Origin: Paragonimus westermani
Taxonomy: Eukaryota > Platyhelminthes > Trematoda > Plagiorchiida > Troglotrematidae
Length of the DNA: 64,000 bases
Direction of reading: 5' to 3'
NCBI GenBank assembly: GCA_008508345.1
Contig: QNGE01001301.1
Coordinates: forward strand, 26,408 to 90,407
The notes under the pieces were generated by a model. It was not told the DNA's origin. It did not search any database and saw nothing but the letters and a program-made list of their open reading frames with translations. A program made the translations under genes and the position numbers. Positions 1 to 11,500 of the stretch are shown here, in pieces (position 1 is the first letter of the stretch; each line of letters begins with the position of its first letter).

Positions 1-43
<43 letters not shown>
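1..43. repeat. (TAT)n trinucleotide microsatellite at the window edge
   Basis: Uninterrupted tat/tta trinucleotide repeat of about 14 units that begins before the first base of the window. It is a simple sequence repeat with no coding content. Confidence 0.95.
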
Positions 44-44
<1 letters not shown>

Positions 45-1917
45 CCGAACCATCCGTGACTGATTGAAATAACCTAACGCACTGTTTGTGAGGGTTCACA
101 CCAACCACACGCTCATAGGCGGGTGTGCGTCACATACGCGTTGCAGTATTTACCACGTTCACAGTACAACCTATTATTGTCAATACTTTCAACGTATTGT
201 TTATTTTCACGAATGGCATAAACAAGAACACTCACCCTGTTGATCAGTGTCCAAGTCTGTTGACTGGAGATGACATCTGTAATGAGTTACATTATCGAGA
301 AAGGGTGATCACACATTAACTTGGACTAACTCCACCAACAACAATTCACAGGCAATACAATCATACTACAGAAATTTGCTAGTTCATGCTAGGTAACCTG
401 GATATCACCTCATGAACTTTTACAACATTCGGACATGAACGGATGTGTCCGAAATCCCGTATCTACGTAAATAGTTAATGTAGGACGAAATTAAGAAAAC
501 CATTTTAAGGGACATTTTGTAAATGGCATATGAGAACGCACAACACCGGCCAATTTTTGGCATAATGTTGGGGAAGAGCAAAACCGTGCAACTTTCACCA
601 CACTCGCCAAGCTCGACAGATTAGCAGTTGAAGATGTTTGGATTTACGATTTCTTTTGAAAGGAATGTCACTAATATAGTTAGAAACAATAATCTCAATG
701 TCGAAGTGAAGTTGATAAACGTTTTGGAATAAAACATTTCATGAAATCTTTGTTTCCAAGATTTTTCGTAGCTGGCCGAAACCCGCGCAATACCGGCATA
801 TGTCGGAGGGCTGTGTGCTACATGGGGTACAACTTGCCGCCAGGAAATATCTGCAACAGTGGTGGAAGCGAATGGCTATAACATGCTCGTGGGCATGCCA
901 AATATAACTGAGAAAATACTGTTGATTCGTCCAGTTTTTGAGCATTTTCCTACGTTGTAGTATCTCCACTGGTTTATCTTACTTTTGCAGGTCTCTAAAA
1001 ACGTAGTTCCTGTGATCCAACGACGGTTCAATCATCGAAACTATAACCACGTTCCACCGCCCAATTGCTTTCAAAATTTAGGAAAAACGTCTTATTGCGT
1101 CTATGATATCATTCCTCATCATATTCGACCATTAATTCCCTGAACTGACGTGGAATCCCACTTTCCGATATTTCCTCGTTGATCGTTAAGCCATTGGCCT
1201 ACCGCACATTCTCTGCCTATGCCTTTGGAAGAGAAAACAAAAAACATCCCCACAAACAAAAATCAAAGATTTCACGAACTGAAACACGTCACGCATTAAT
1301 AATAACTTCAGTAATTGCCTCGCAGGTTACAGAGTAATTTACGGTATACCGACTACACGCAGCGTGAATCCAAGTTGCCACAGTCTCTTTCACAAGAATT
1401 ATAGATGCAATAACCACCTGAGTATACACAGGGACTGTTATCCGTGTCGTTCTTACGTTCATATTGGAACGTAGCAGCTTTGGCCGAAGCGGTACACAGA
1501 ACTTTTTGAGGCGAAGCACTGTCGCCACTAGTGGGGTGGGTATTTATCCGCAACAGATCCGCGGGCAGTTTGTTGGTCACGAACGCCGCCGGAATAGTAG
1601 TCCTGTGCAAAGCACTTGAACGTCGTGAACACAATCTTTTAAAACCAAACGTCTAGAGAACTCAACCGTGAAGTAAGCTGACGGATATTCTTGCCAGAAC
1701 TCAGCGTACTAAGTTGCCGTCCAGGACCTTTCCGACGAGTGCCCGACCACCTCCCAGACTAAAGATTAGTAACTTTGGCCGGCGCATGAGACGTGCGGCG
1801 AAAACGCTAGTCGATGCCGACCGCCATGTAGCCTTCGTGATAACAAACGTTTAAACTAGCAGGCCGGCGCGCTACAGCGACGACAGTGACAGACCAGTAG
1901 AAACAGTTGTTCTTTAA
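44..1917. other. No recognisable gene
   Basis: About 1.9 kb of moderately AT-rich sequence. Open frames are short, overlap each other on opposite strands and show no motif that I recognise. It may be very old repeat or intergenic DNA. Confidence 0.5.
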
Positions 1918-1992
1918 GTTAGGCAGGATTTGACCTTCAAACTGAACTTTCGAATCGATACAGGGGCCGGGGTTAGTGTCATCCTGCAGTGA
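1918..1992 (+). pseudogene. Retropepsin-like scrap of an LTR retrotransposon
   Basis: A 24-codon open stretch contains IDTGAGVSVI, which fits the active-site motif of retroviral-type aspartic proteases (hydrophobic-D-T/S-G-A, then hydrophobic residues), followed at once by a stop. The flanks on the same strand show no readable gag or RT, so this would be an isolated, heavily decayed piece. The motif is short, and a chance match cannot be excluded. Confidence 0.35.
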
Positions 1993-2439
1993 CGGAAATT
2001 ATCCGTAGAAAGTGAAATCTGTTGTTTGACGGCAATAAAATGAGAACTCGTTGAATACCCGGCGATATTTCCGTGGTATCGCCCAGAAATTTGAAAACCA
2101 TCGATTTCCATGACAAGGCATCAGGAGAACTGAAAAGATTTGTTTTGGTCGACCGTAAACCGGATTGTCCTTCATTTGGCCCGAGATTGAAATTTGCAAT
2201 GGTAGTTTTTGTGCCGGTATAGATGTGCCATACTGTGAAGATTTTTTTCACGTGTGATCAATTTTTGACCAATTCCTTTTTATATCCGGTTTCAGGTTAT
2301 GAAAATCAGGCAGTGGACGCTTGCACTATGATCATGTTAGCGTGATTTTCGTTGAGTTCATGTGGTAGATGGCGTCCCGCTGTATAAAATACGAGCGACG
2401 TAGGAGCAAAAGTAATCGATTACGACGTGTTTAATGAGT
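1993..2439. other. No recognisable gene
   Basis: Short antisense frames only, nothing recognised. An in-frame ATG at about 2364 followed by a basic stretch may belong to the N-terminus of the transposase remnant that follows. Confidence 0.4.
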
Positions 2440-3790
2440 TGAGTTCACATACTTCCCATTGTTCAGTTCTCGCGATACATGCTGCCAGTCACGCTTTAAT
2501 GTGGTTAGGAGGAATACCGGGTTTGTTGTTAGCACTTTCACACTGCAGCACAACCACGACCTGACTGCCTTGCTGTACGATACACATCCAAAATATCGTT
2601 GGCTCACATAAAGTGAAGCGAACGACTCGAGACATCTTTTAGAGGACAACACGTCAACTGCTGAGTTGGAGCAGTATGCTGCGGATGTAAATGACTAGTA
2701 TATAATTATAATGGATATTTGCAACACCCGTCATCGGTTGTAACCGCCAGTAACGAGTAAGTGGGTTAATGTGCTCTAATGTAGCAGGAAATCCGCCACC
2801 AAGTCTGCATCATATAGGAAAACCGGCATGCTGCGTGTCATCAGACACGACAATAATAGATACACGCGCATAATTTTTTCATAGAGGCAGCAAGTGCAGT
2901 AGTTCAGACGGTTCCCCGATGTGGTAAACGTCGGTGCCACTCATGAGACCAGCCGCCACAAGTAGGTCCTTTATCACTCCACATTCGCCGCTGTATCCCG
3001 AAGCTATATCAGTTCCTGGTTAGCGACAGCGTGGGTCATGAACGACACGTGATGTAAGCCTATGTACAAAGTGAGAAAAGCGCATCCTCGCGTCACTTGT
3101 TCGAAACATTCTGGGGGGTGATGGAGAAACACATACGTGTCAGAAAATTTGTGATGGATAAAATTGCCGCCAAATACGAGCAGCACGAGTGGTCTTTGAG
3201 TGTGGCATACCGTTATGTTACTTCCATGTTCAGGATGCTGTGAGTAAACCTCATGGTCACCATTCATAAGAATTCCTTCAGAAGCCGATAATTGTTTCAT
3301 CGCATAGCTATTTGCAATAATTCTGAAGGTTCAACCGGAATGTTGCAATAATCCGGCGGAGAAACCCCAGCTTTCAGTACTACCTTTTGTGCAAATGGCT
3401 ATATATAAAACCAAAGTGGGCCATCCATGCACAGTCGAATGTTGTTCACTTCGGAAATCGACTAAACAACCGTCTGGAGAACGCGAATGGGCGAGTAAAG
3501 AAGCGAACTTATCCCAGAGAACGATTAGCCACGGCCATTGGTAAAATTTGGTCACACAGCGAGTGGATAATGCAAGAGTTTGAGATGCAGTGCACCCACG
3601 GTTGTGACAACCAGGAGGTGGTCAGCATAGGCAATGTTCACCAGTCAGTTGATGTTGAAGCATCCCAAGGGGCGTGCTCCCTGGGGTGTACTGTGGACAT
3701 TGCGGTAACCCCGCTAATACGAACGGCTGTCGGTGCGATAAGGCCCAGCTGTGTTTCCACATGGAATGCATTAATAATACTGGTATATCG
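2440..3790 (+). pseudogene. Decayed MULE transposase (ZSWIM3-like)
   Basis: Pieces in three forward frames line up in the order expected of the MULE/ZSWIM3-type transposases found in flatworm genomes. First comes a FAR1/WRKY-like segment with LQHNHDLTALLY (about 2530-2590). Then a transposase core: FRRFPDVV and THETSRHK near 2905-2960, HERHVM and AYVQSEKSAS near 3035-3085, FVMDKIAA near 3149-3172, and the typical CYFHV near 3210-3230. The longest open part is 3387-3809, with FGNRLNNRLENANGRVKK and SEWIMQEFEM. A cysteine-rich segment at 3690-3815 sits where the C-terminal SWIM zinc finger should be. The first catalytic Asp position reads Gly, and stops and frameshifts are frequent, so the copy is dead. 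The order of the motifs supports the call more than any single one does. Confidence 0.7.
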
Positions 3791-3814
3791 CACTGCTCCT
3801 TCTGCATAGGGCAG

Positions 3815-4849
3815 TTGCAACCCTCCTCACCAGGTACGTGATGATTTCATTAACTACGCTGGTTCACTTGCATCGACCTAAAACAGTGTGCCACCTTCGA
3901 CGTTGAAACACAAACAGAGACTGTGTGCGGCTCCATTAATCACTGAAGACACCTCTGAAGATGAGTTTCGCGTTGATCCCCCACGCAAGTAGGCCCGAGT
4001 GAAAGTGTTGGCAAGTGACTACACGGACGTCACTGGCAACGGTAAGTGATACCTCGCTTACCATGTCGCATACCGTTTTACTTTAGACCAGCATACACAG
4101 CAAGAAGATGACTTCCATTGGAGCGGAACCGAAAGCAAGGGGGTTTCGGGAATTCGGAGGGAATATTTCAGATAATGATAACATGCACATATAATGAACC
4201 TGTTCCGGCAATACAGTATCATTTTCACGTCCTGGCGTTGTTACCGTGGAGTGCACATAGGCTGACCGAGGAGCGAGTCACCATGGAAGGCTTCATGCAG
4301 TAGAATGCTTCACTTCATGTTTAACGACTTTTCCATTTTTGGAAAGCACATGAAATTCTATCTCCTCGGAGGTCGTGCATCTGCATGAACTTGCCGATTT
4401 CCTTGTTCCTGTACTGTCGAAGCAGCTCACGCCGACTTGTGCACTCATCATGTTTGTAAGTCATCAGCTGCAGCCTAATCTACTAACCCACGGCCTCTCC
4501 AAATCTGCGTGGTTTTCAGTTACACGTGGGGCTGATCATAAACACTCGAACCTATCAACTGTTGGCATCTATTCCACGGAATATCGAACGCACAAGTCCA
4601 CGGAAAATGAACTACAACTCACACGGTGCACGTTTATTAATCATTCGTTGCTAACTCATTCTATCCACCGAATCACAAAATTTCGGCTGTCGCGACAACT
4701 TGTTTTGATAATAAATTAGCGCAATATCTCGGCGTCTTTGAGAAAATCGTTTACGGATCAAAACAAAAATTTTTCCACGACAAAATAAGCATATTTTTTA
4801 CGTTCCTGAATATTCCGTCCACCTTCATTCAAGTGATATTTCAAACTTA
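3815..4849. other. No recognisable gene
   Basis: Forward frames at 4118-4303 and 4375-4719 (114 codons) are open but show no known motif and no convincing codon bias. The part after 4720 is AT-rich. It could be the tail of the transposase element or intergenic DNA. Confidence 0.4.
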
Positions 4850-5880
4850 CACATTGACGGTTTACCAACGACGACATTCACTTCCTCCGGATAATTTTCA
4901 GCTCCTGCACTCGGTGATGAATTCGCAATTCAAATCTGGCACCACATTCCTTCCTATATTATTGGTATCGATTTCCTCCGACACGCCGATTGCGTCTGGC
5001 TGATACATTAACAAAACTCAATGCTTTGGGTAAACCGTCACACACGACCGCGATGAGTCCGGTGCTATCCGACCGCGTGGATTGCGAACCTTGTGAGAGA
5101 TTCACCCGAATTATCCCGATTGGTCCGGCCCAAAAATGAACTACCAGTAGTAAAAACTGACATCGCGCCAGTTCGAAGTCATGCACGTCACTTAGTTTAC
5201 GTGATCTCAAGATTGCTCGCGCCAAATTTGAGCATTTGCTTCAACTCGATGTTATCCGTCTCTACCACAGTCCATGGGCTTAGTATTTGCAAATTGTGTC
5301 TAAAAAGACTGACAACGACTGGAGCCCGTGTGGTGATTTTCGGGCATTGAACAACGCAACCAGTCTCGATAGGTATCCCGTTTCTCATATTCAAGCAGAT
5401 ACTCGCCAAAACCGACCTAGTACACGTTTATACGCAGATTCCTGCAGACCACGAATACGTCTCGAAGACAACAGTCATAACACCATCCGAACTCCTCGAA
5501 CGTGTATGCATGCCGCTCGGTCTAAGCAAGGCTGCCCAGGCCCTCCGACGTTCTATTCACGACGTATGTCTTGGACTGGACGGTATTTGTCCGTAATTGG
5601 ATGATACTTTGGTGGCTAGCTCATCATAAGAAGAATATTGCACGCACTTGCATTCATTGTCCTCCAGTCTGTTGCACCCTGCTGTGACCATACAGCTGGC
5701 TAACTGCTCGTTCGAGCTGCCGTACGTAACCCTCCTAGGTCACAGTATATCCGCGAGGAGAACTGAATTTTTCACGACGATGTGCAGGAGATAGTAGTCT
5801 ACCCGGGGCCCACATCGTTCGAACAGTTCAGTGAATTCTTGCTGCTCCTTTATTACTAAATGTACCCGTCAGCGCAGCCG
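4850..5880 (+). pseudogene. Ty3/gypsy (CsRn1-like) pol fragment: protease end and RT
   Basis: Forward frames give, in order, the end of a protease (IIGIDFLRHADC, about 4960-5000), the linker before RT (RAKFEHLLQLDVIRL and SPWA, about 5220-5280) and the first RT block (VSKKTDNDWSPCGDFRALNN then DRYPVSHIQ, about 5290-5395). Farther on, damaged sequence matches the region after the RT fingers. This linker and RT signature is typical of the flatworm CsRn1-type Ty3/gypsy lineage and differs from the gypsy copies at 6-13 kb and 40-43 kb. Stops and frameshifts break every block, and RNase H and integrase are not seen downstream. Confidence 0.75.
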
Positions 5881-6049
5881 TTCACCGACCTGCTCAGAGA
5901 CGAGGCACGCTCACTCTTACTCACAGCTGCCGCGCAGAAACCTCTATTGATCTGAAAAATTCCCTCGTTAATATGGAGCCCCTGTCTTTTGTAACTGGTT
6001 CGCTTGTCGTACGACCATGTAAACAGATAACGGAACAATGGTCAGTGGA

Positions 6050-6480
6050 ACGACGTATAGCGGAACGACAGTCAACGGTCACGAACAACGGACTACGGAA
6101 TATGCACGATTAGTTCTAGACTTTCCGGAGAGCCCAACCACCCGAGGCTAACGCATGGACACAGAGAGAAGACTGGTTTCTGGACAGAGTTCCCTCATGT
6201 TCCTCACTCTGAGGAAAACACGGCCACAAACCAGATCATATTTGAAGGGTTTGTGACCAATCAGAAGGTTAAATCAAAGATGGACCAATGATGAGCCGAA
6301 CAGTACAGTGATGCGCGTGGGTGGGATGTGGGCATGTGAGCGCCGAGGCACCTGAGATTTTGCACAAGGTTTGGAAGGCGAAATGGCTCATGACCGTGCC
6401 AACTATGAGGGTCACTCGCCGGTGGACTTTGTAAGCCTTTGTCGCACAATATTTCCGGAGAACTGGCGACTTCCCTGACA
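6050..6480 (-). repeat. 3' LTR of the minus-strand gypsy element (lower end approximate)
   Basis: Read on the minus strand, the sequence after the integrase tail begins tgtcagggaagtc at 6480, resembling the start of the LTR at 42976 (tgttgggaaaagtc). Farther in, both share an attggtcca block (about 6280-6290 here, 43119 there). The far end was not fixed; a length like that of the 392-base LTR at 42976-43367 would put it near 6090. Confidence 0.5.
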
Positions 6481-6948
6481 CCTACTTCACAAAGAATGGT
6501 AGTAGCTGGTCTCCTTCGAGTTGTCGTGAATGACAGTCGGTGGCCGGTGTTGTCGATGGGTTCGACGTCTTTGACGGCCTGTCTCAGCGGCGCTTCAAGT
6601 AGCTCGAACGTGTCCAGGAGTAAGTAAACGACATGGTTTCTTGGTCGTCACGTTGTTCTTCATTGACACAGTAGCGTAGACGGAGCTGATTGCGATGGCA
6701 GACCCAAATGTCCCCCACCACGGAAGTCTCATAGGGCACATTGCCCCGGCGTTTTGTTATCACGCCTTCTACTCACTGGTTGTGATCAGACCGATAATGA
6801 ACGGCGTATGCAAATTATCGAAATGATATTGGGGCCTGTTCGTCCGGAGAAAATTGCTTCCGTTGTAATTGCTTTATTGGGATCATGGATGTCAGCGTGG
6901 TTCGCAGTTTACGACACATGAGGGCTTCGACAGGGGATTGTTTACTGC

Positions 6949-7770
6949 TCAGCAACTTGTCGTCCGGTAGACAAACAGGAATTGTTGTAAGGTTTCTTCA
7001 GACGCCTCTTCCCCACGTGGTTTGAACAGTGCACGTTTTAGTGTGTCGATGAAGCTTTTTGCGAGCCCATTGGACTGCGGATGACATGGGGGTGACCGAA
7101 CGTGTTCAATGGCATTGCGTAGGCAGAGTTCACCGGACTGACCGGACATGAACTGGGTAACCTCGTCACACACACAGTGGTTTCTTTTAGGACATGCTGA
7201 CTGAACAGTCATTGAAAAGTGTTGACAGAAGCAGTCGTCGTTGGTGAAGTCAGTGGTACGACCTGAGGCCTTTTGGAAATTGCAACCACCAAGACAAAAT
7301 AAGATACCCCGTTTACTGGAACAGTGAAGTCGATGTGAACTCTCGACCAAGGATGCTCCAGTTGAGGCCATGGGAACGGCTTCTGGAGAGTTGGGTTTAG
7401 AACAGCCTGTTGGCAACTGAAATAATATTTGACCATGTCCTCAATTTGTCGATCCATGCCAGGCTAGTAAGCATAACTGCGGCGGATCGCTTTCAATTGT
7501 TTGGTGCCTGAGTGACCCACTTGAAACTGACGGAGGACCAACGGACGAAGGCTGGCTGGAGCCATGACACGATTTGCAAACATCAGGCAGCCTCGAACCG
7601 ACGAGAGAGACCCACGGCGTTGTTGCAGCTGTTGCAAGTTTCCTGTCCGAGTCGTGGTAGGCCAACAGCCTTGGACGTACTAAGCGATTTGTTGGAGGGC
7701 TTTGTCTTCCCATGTGGCCCGCTTAATGTCAGTCAGAGTGACCGGAAGGTTGCAGACGGCATCTGATAAT
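6949..7770 (-). pseudogene. Gypsy integrase remnant
   Basis: Minus-strand frames 7713-7441 and 7457-6949 match a Ty3/gypsy integrase. The zinc-binding region reads FQVGHSGTKQLKAIRRSYAY, ending at a CQQ where the CxxC pair should lie. The catalytic core has HIDFTVPVNGVSYFVLVV and, near the end, SPPCHPQSNGLAKSFIDTLK, followed by YRTT. The middle catalytic Asp region is frameshifted and the Glu position of the last motif reads Lys, so it is not functional. It is homologous to the much better preserved integrase at 41880-42751. Confidence 0.85.
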
Positions 7771-8555
7771 AGTCGGATAGTGTCTGATAAAATAGACACA
7801 GTGGCTATCATCGCATTCTCTTTGACCAGTCGATAGTTGCCAATGAGGCGGGAGAGAGCATCGGCTTGTCCAAAATCCTTTGTCTTTCTGTGTTGGGTGC
7901 TAATGTCAAAACCGAGCAGTGGTGGCCAAGCGCTGAATTCGGTTGGCGAAATGCACCGGTGCGCTCTTTATTGGGTCAAAGATTGAGAGCAAGGGCTTGT
8001 GATCAGTTAGCACTGTGAACGCTCGACCATAGTTCAGCTTGTTGGACCGTTTCACTGCGGACACCAATGAAAGAGCCTACTTTCTACCTGGCCGTAGTTA
8101 CTCTCAACATCTGTAAGTGTTCTGGAAGCACGGAAAATCGCTCTCCCCAGTCCGTCAGAAAACATGTGGAGGACAACGGCGCCAACACCTTAACTGGAAG
8201 CATCGGCTGCCATGACGATTGACAGTTTGCGGTTGCAGTGTGTCAGTAGCAGGTCAGAGCTGATCATCGATTTCAGCTGAACAACTACAGCCTCACAGTC
8301 GGTAGACCAGTGCCAAAGTGCATCCTTCTCCAGCAAATGACTGAACGAAGCCCGGGCGTTATATGTCGAGGATAAAAAAGCCCCATAGTAGATGATCAAC
8401 CAAAGGAGGGAACAAAGTGAAGGGACACCCTTGGGTGGCGGGATCTCCTAAATGGCTCGGATGTTCTCAGGGTCCGGATTGCGGCCGGCTGCATCATAAA
8501 TGAAACCCAGGTGTCTGATAGATTGAAGAAAGAATTGAGATTTCTCCGGTCGCAA
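7771..8555 (-). pseudogene. Gypsy RT C-terminal part and RNase H remnant
   Basis: From 8555 downward on the minus strand the reading gives FFLQSIRHLGFIYDAAGR, then a stop-containing ENIRAI and EIPPPKGV, then LIIYYGAFLSS, the RT thumb and connection region. RNase H follows with LLLTH and IVMAADASS (8260-8190) and later FGQADALSRLI. These blocks match, in order, the copy at 40.9-41.6 kb. Several stops interrupt them. Confidence 0.85.
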
Positions 8556-11500
8556 TCTTTCAGCGATTTCAGCGAGTTGTACACGGGTTCGAGGCTGGGG
8601 GCCCAATCTAACCGGATCCAGTCAGTTTGTTCGTTTCGATGTCCGGCGGTTTTCTGTTGACCTGAAAGGCAGTCGTTGAAAACGGGGTGTAGCACCGCTC
8701 TTGGGGGTTACAAAAAGTACCAAGAACAGAGTAAAATAATAATCTAGCAAAACAGGATAAATTATTAATTTAACGGTTTATTAAGTAGGTGGGAATCCAA
8801 TAACACTTTGAGACGGTCTTTAGAAGAGCAGCTAACAATCTCTAGTGGTAGGTCGTTCCAGTAGTTGATAACCCTATAAGAGAAGAACTGTTGTCTTAGG
8901 AAGGTCCGAGGTCGAAGCTTATAGAGCTTCTTGTCGTGGCCTCTTCGACTGTTATCACTTACTAGGGTAAAGAATTGTTGCACAAGTCCTGTGCTAAAGA
9001 GAAAATGTGTAAGAATTAAGTCGCCGCGGAGTCTACGAAACTCAAGTGGATAAAGATCGAGAATTTCAAGGCGAGACTCGTAGGATAGATGCCGCAAGCC
9101 AGTGACCATTTTGGTGGCCACTCGCTGGACACGTTCAATGGCGAGTATGTCCTTCTTCAAACCGGTGTAGACGACTTGATTGGCATACTCGAGCAATGGT
9201 CTTATGTAGACTCTGTAAAGCGTGTGAAAGGCGCGCTTGTCAATCCGGGGGAAGGTTCGTTTGATCATCCCGAGAGTCATGAGACCCCTTTTTGCGGCCA
9301 GCTGGTGATGATAAGAGAAGGACAAACCAGACGATAGCCAGATCCCTAGGTCTTTTTTGAGGTCTACTTTCGTGATACCTACTACACTTTGTGCACCATG
9401 TATCACGAATAGGTTCCCAGAGTCTCCTCCGAGTGACATGTGCGCACACTTACTGTCGTTTAGAGGGAGACTCCAATCCTCTGACCAGCACTTAATACGA
9501 TCAAGGTCAATCTGCAATGCACTGGGGTCACAGGCGTTCCAGATTTTTAAGTCGTCGGCATAAAGGAGAGCGTTGCTAGAGATCAAATCGGGGAGATCAT
9601 TGATGTAAATAAGAAACAACAATGGACCAAGTACCGATCCTTGAGGGACCCCCACAGAGACTGGGGATGGGGACGAAAGGCCTGAACCGGTTTTTACTCT
9701 GAAAGTCCTGTTACCAAGAAAGGAGGTTATCCAGCGGAGAACTTCTCCTTGGATCCCATAGGCTTCTAGTTTATGCAGCAGAGGACCGTGTGGGACACGG
9801 TCGAAGGCTTTGGCAAAGTCGAAGAAGATAGCGTCCGAGATATGACCATTGTCTTTGGCCTCTGTTAGGCTATCCATGAAGATTAACATATTAGTTATGC
9901 ATGACCGCTCAGGAAGAAAGCCATGCTGGGTCGAAGAGAAGAGGTTATTTGAGAAGAAATGCTTAAAGATAGTGCGTTTTAACAGTCGCTCCATTATCTT
10001 GCATGGGATGCTGGTAAGGCTGATCGGTCGATAACTAGCAGGAGAATGACGATCGCCTGTTTTAAATATAGGTGAGACATTGGCCTCTTTCCATGCCTCC
10101 GGAAGAGTGCCTGTCCGAAGTGTCTGTTTAAACAGATCGAAGAGAGGCATCGCCAAACTGACGGCCGCTTCTTTGAGGATCCGGGGATGGATCTTGTCTG
10201 GTCCCATGGCACTATAAGGATTGATCTTAAGCAAGAGGTCCTGAACGTCAGACACAGAAAAGTCAGCTGTCAGGATGGGTTGTTGGAAGTGCCTCTGCGG
10301 GAGAATTGGATGCCAGTTTGGCAGATCCACATTGTAGACTGATGAGTAGTATTCCCTGAACATCTCGGCAACCACTTGGGGGTTGGAGGAGGTTTCCCCG
10401 TCGGGAAGCCGCAGAGAAAGCGCTGAGGGCTTAGTTTTTCTCTGGCGTCGTATATACTTGAAAAGAAAATTCTTATTCTCGTGAGCTATTTGTAGGATTT
10501 TCGACTGTACGTGTTGGGTGTGTTGCCGGATTTCCCGCTTGCACCTGTTTCGTACAGAGCGAAAGGCCTCTAGATCCTCTGGCCTATCCGTTAGCTTCTG
10601 TTTAGAGAATAGACGAGAACGTAATTCAAGAAGGCGGCGTATGTTCCGCGGAAGCGGTGCACGAGAGGAGAACTTCAATAGTTTTCGAGGAACAAATGCC
10701 TCATCGGCTTCGTGAATGGCAGCTTTAAAGGAAAGGTAGTTCAAGTTCACTGAGTCGGATGTGAGGCTGAGTGTGCTTAAGAACGTCCTTAGTGCGTTAA
10801 AGTCTGCGTTTTGGAAGTTTCGGAATGAAGTCTTTGTTACAGCGTTTTGGAGCCAGTAACAGATAAAGTCAAAGTTTAGTAGCATATGGTCACTATGCCC
10901 TAGCGGCGGTTTGATGACCACCCTATCTACCAGGTGAGCCTCGTTCGTAATGACCAGATCGAGCAAGGAGGGTGTCTGTCCTGGACGGTGCCTTGTAGGT
11001 AGATCGACATGCTGTGTCCAGGCTTTCTCATGGATCAACATTGCCAAGGACTTCGAGAACCCGCAGCCACAGTCCTCATGAGAAGCCGCCATAGAGTTGA
11101 GTTTGGGTGCGTTGAAGTCACCCATAATAAGAAGATGGGAGAAACGCTGGGCAGACGTGAGTCTGTCTAAGGTAGCAAGGATGGCTTCGTCGTCGGATGC
11201 ACTGCATGACGGCGAGCGGTACACAACACCGGTAAGAAGCGTGTCACGTTTGCGAAGTTGGAGTTTAATCCAGAGCGTGTCGCATTTCTCTGGGAAGGTA
11301 AATTCCCCTACGACAGCTGGCACTGGGAGCTTCTGGCTTAGGAAAACGGCGCAGCCTCCCATGCGTCCACGGGAGGAGTCCGTCCGGTATAAAGAGTAAC
11401 CAGGGACATGCAGTTCATTATCACTGATATCCGCGGAAAGCCAGGTCTCTGTTAATGCAAGAATGTGAGGGCTAGTGTCGTGGACCAGCTGTCTGATTTC

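Noticed and set aside
3004..3300. A 98-codon minus-strand frame
   Set aside because: Antisense to the MULE transposase core, which is readable in forward frames.
3697..3812. A PHD-like cysteine/histidine pattern (CGHCGNPAN then CRCDKAQLCFHMEC and CSFC)
   Set aside because: The spacing fits a PHD finger, but the position at the end of the MULE transposase fits its SWIM finger region after a frameshift better. Kept only as part of the transposase.
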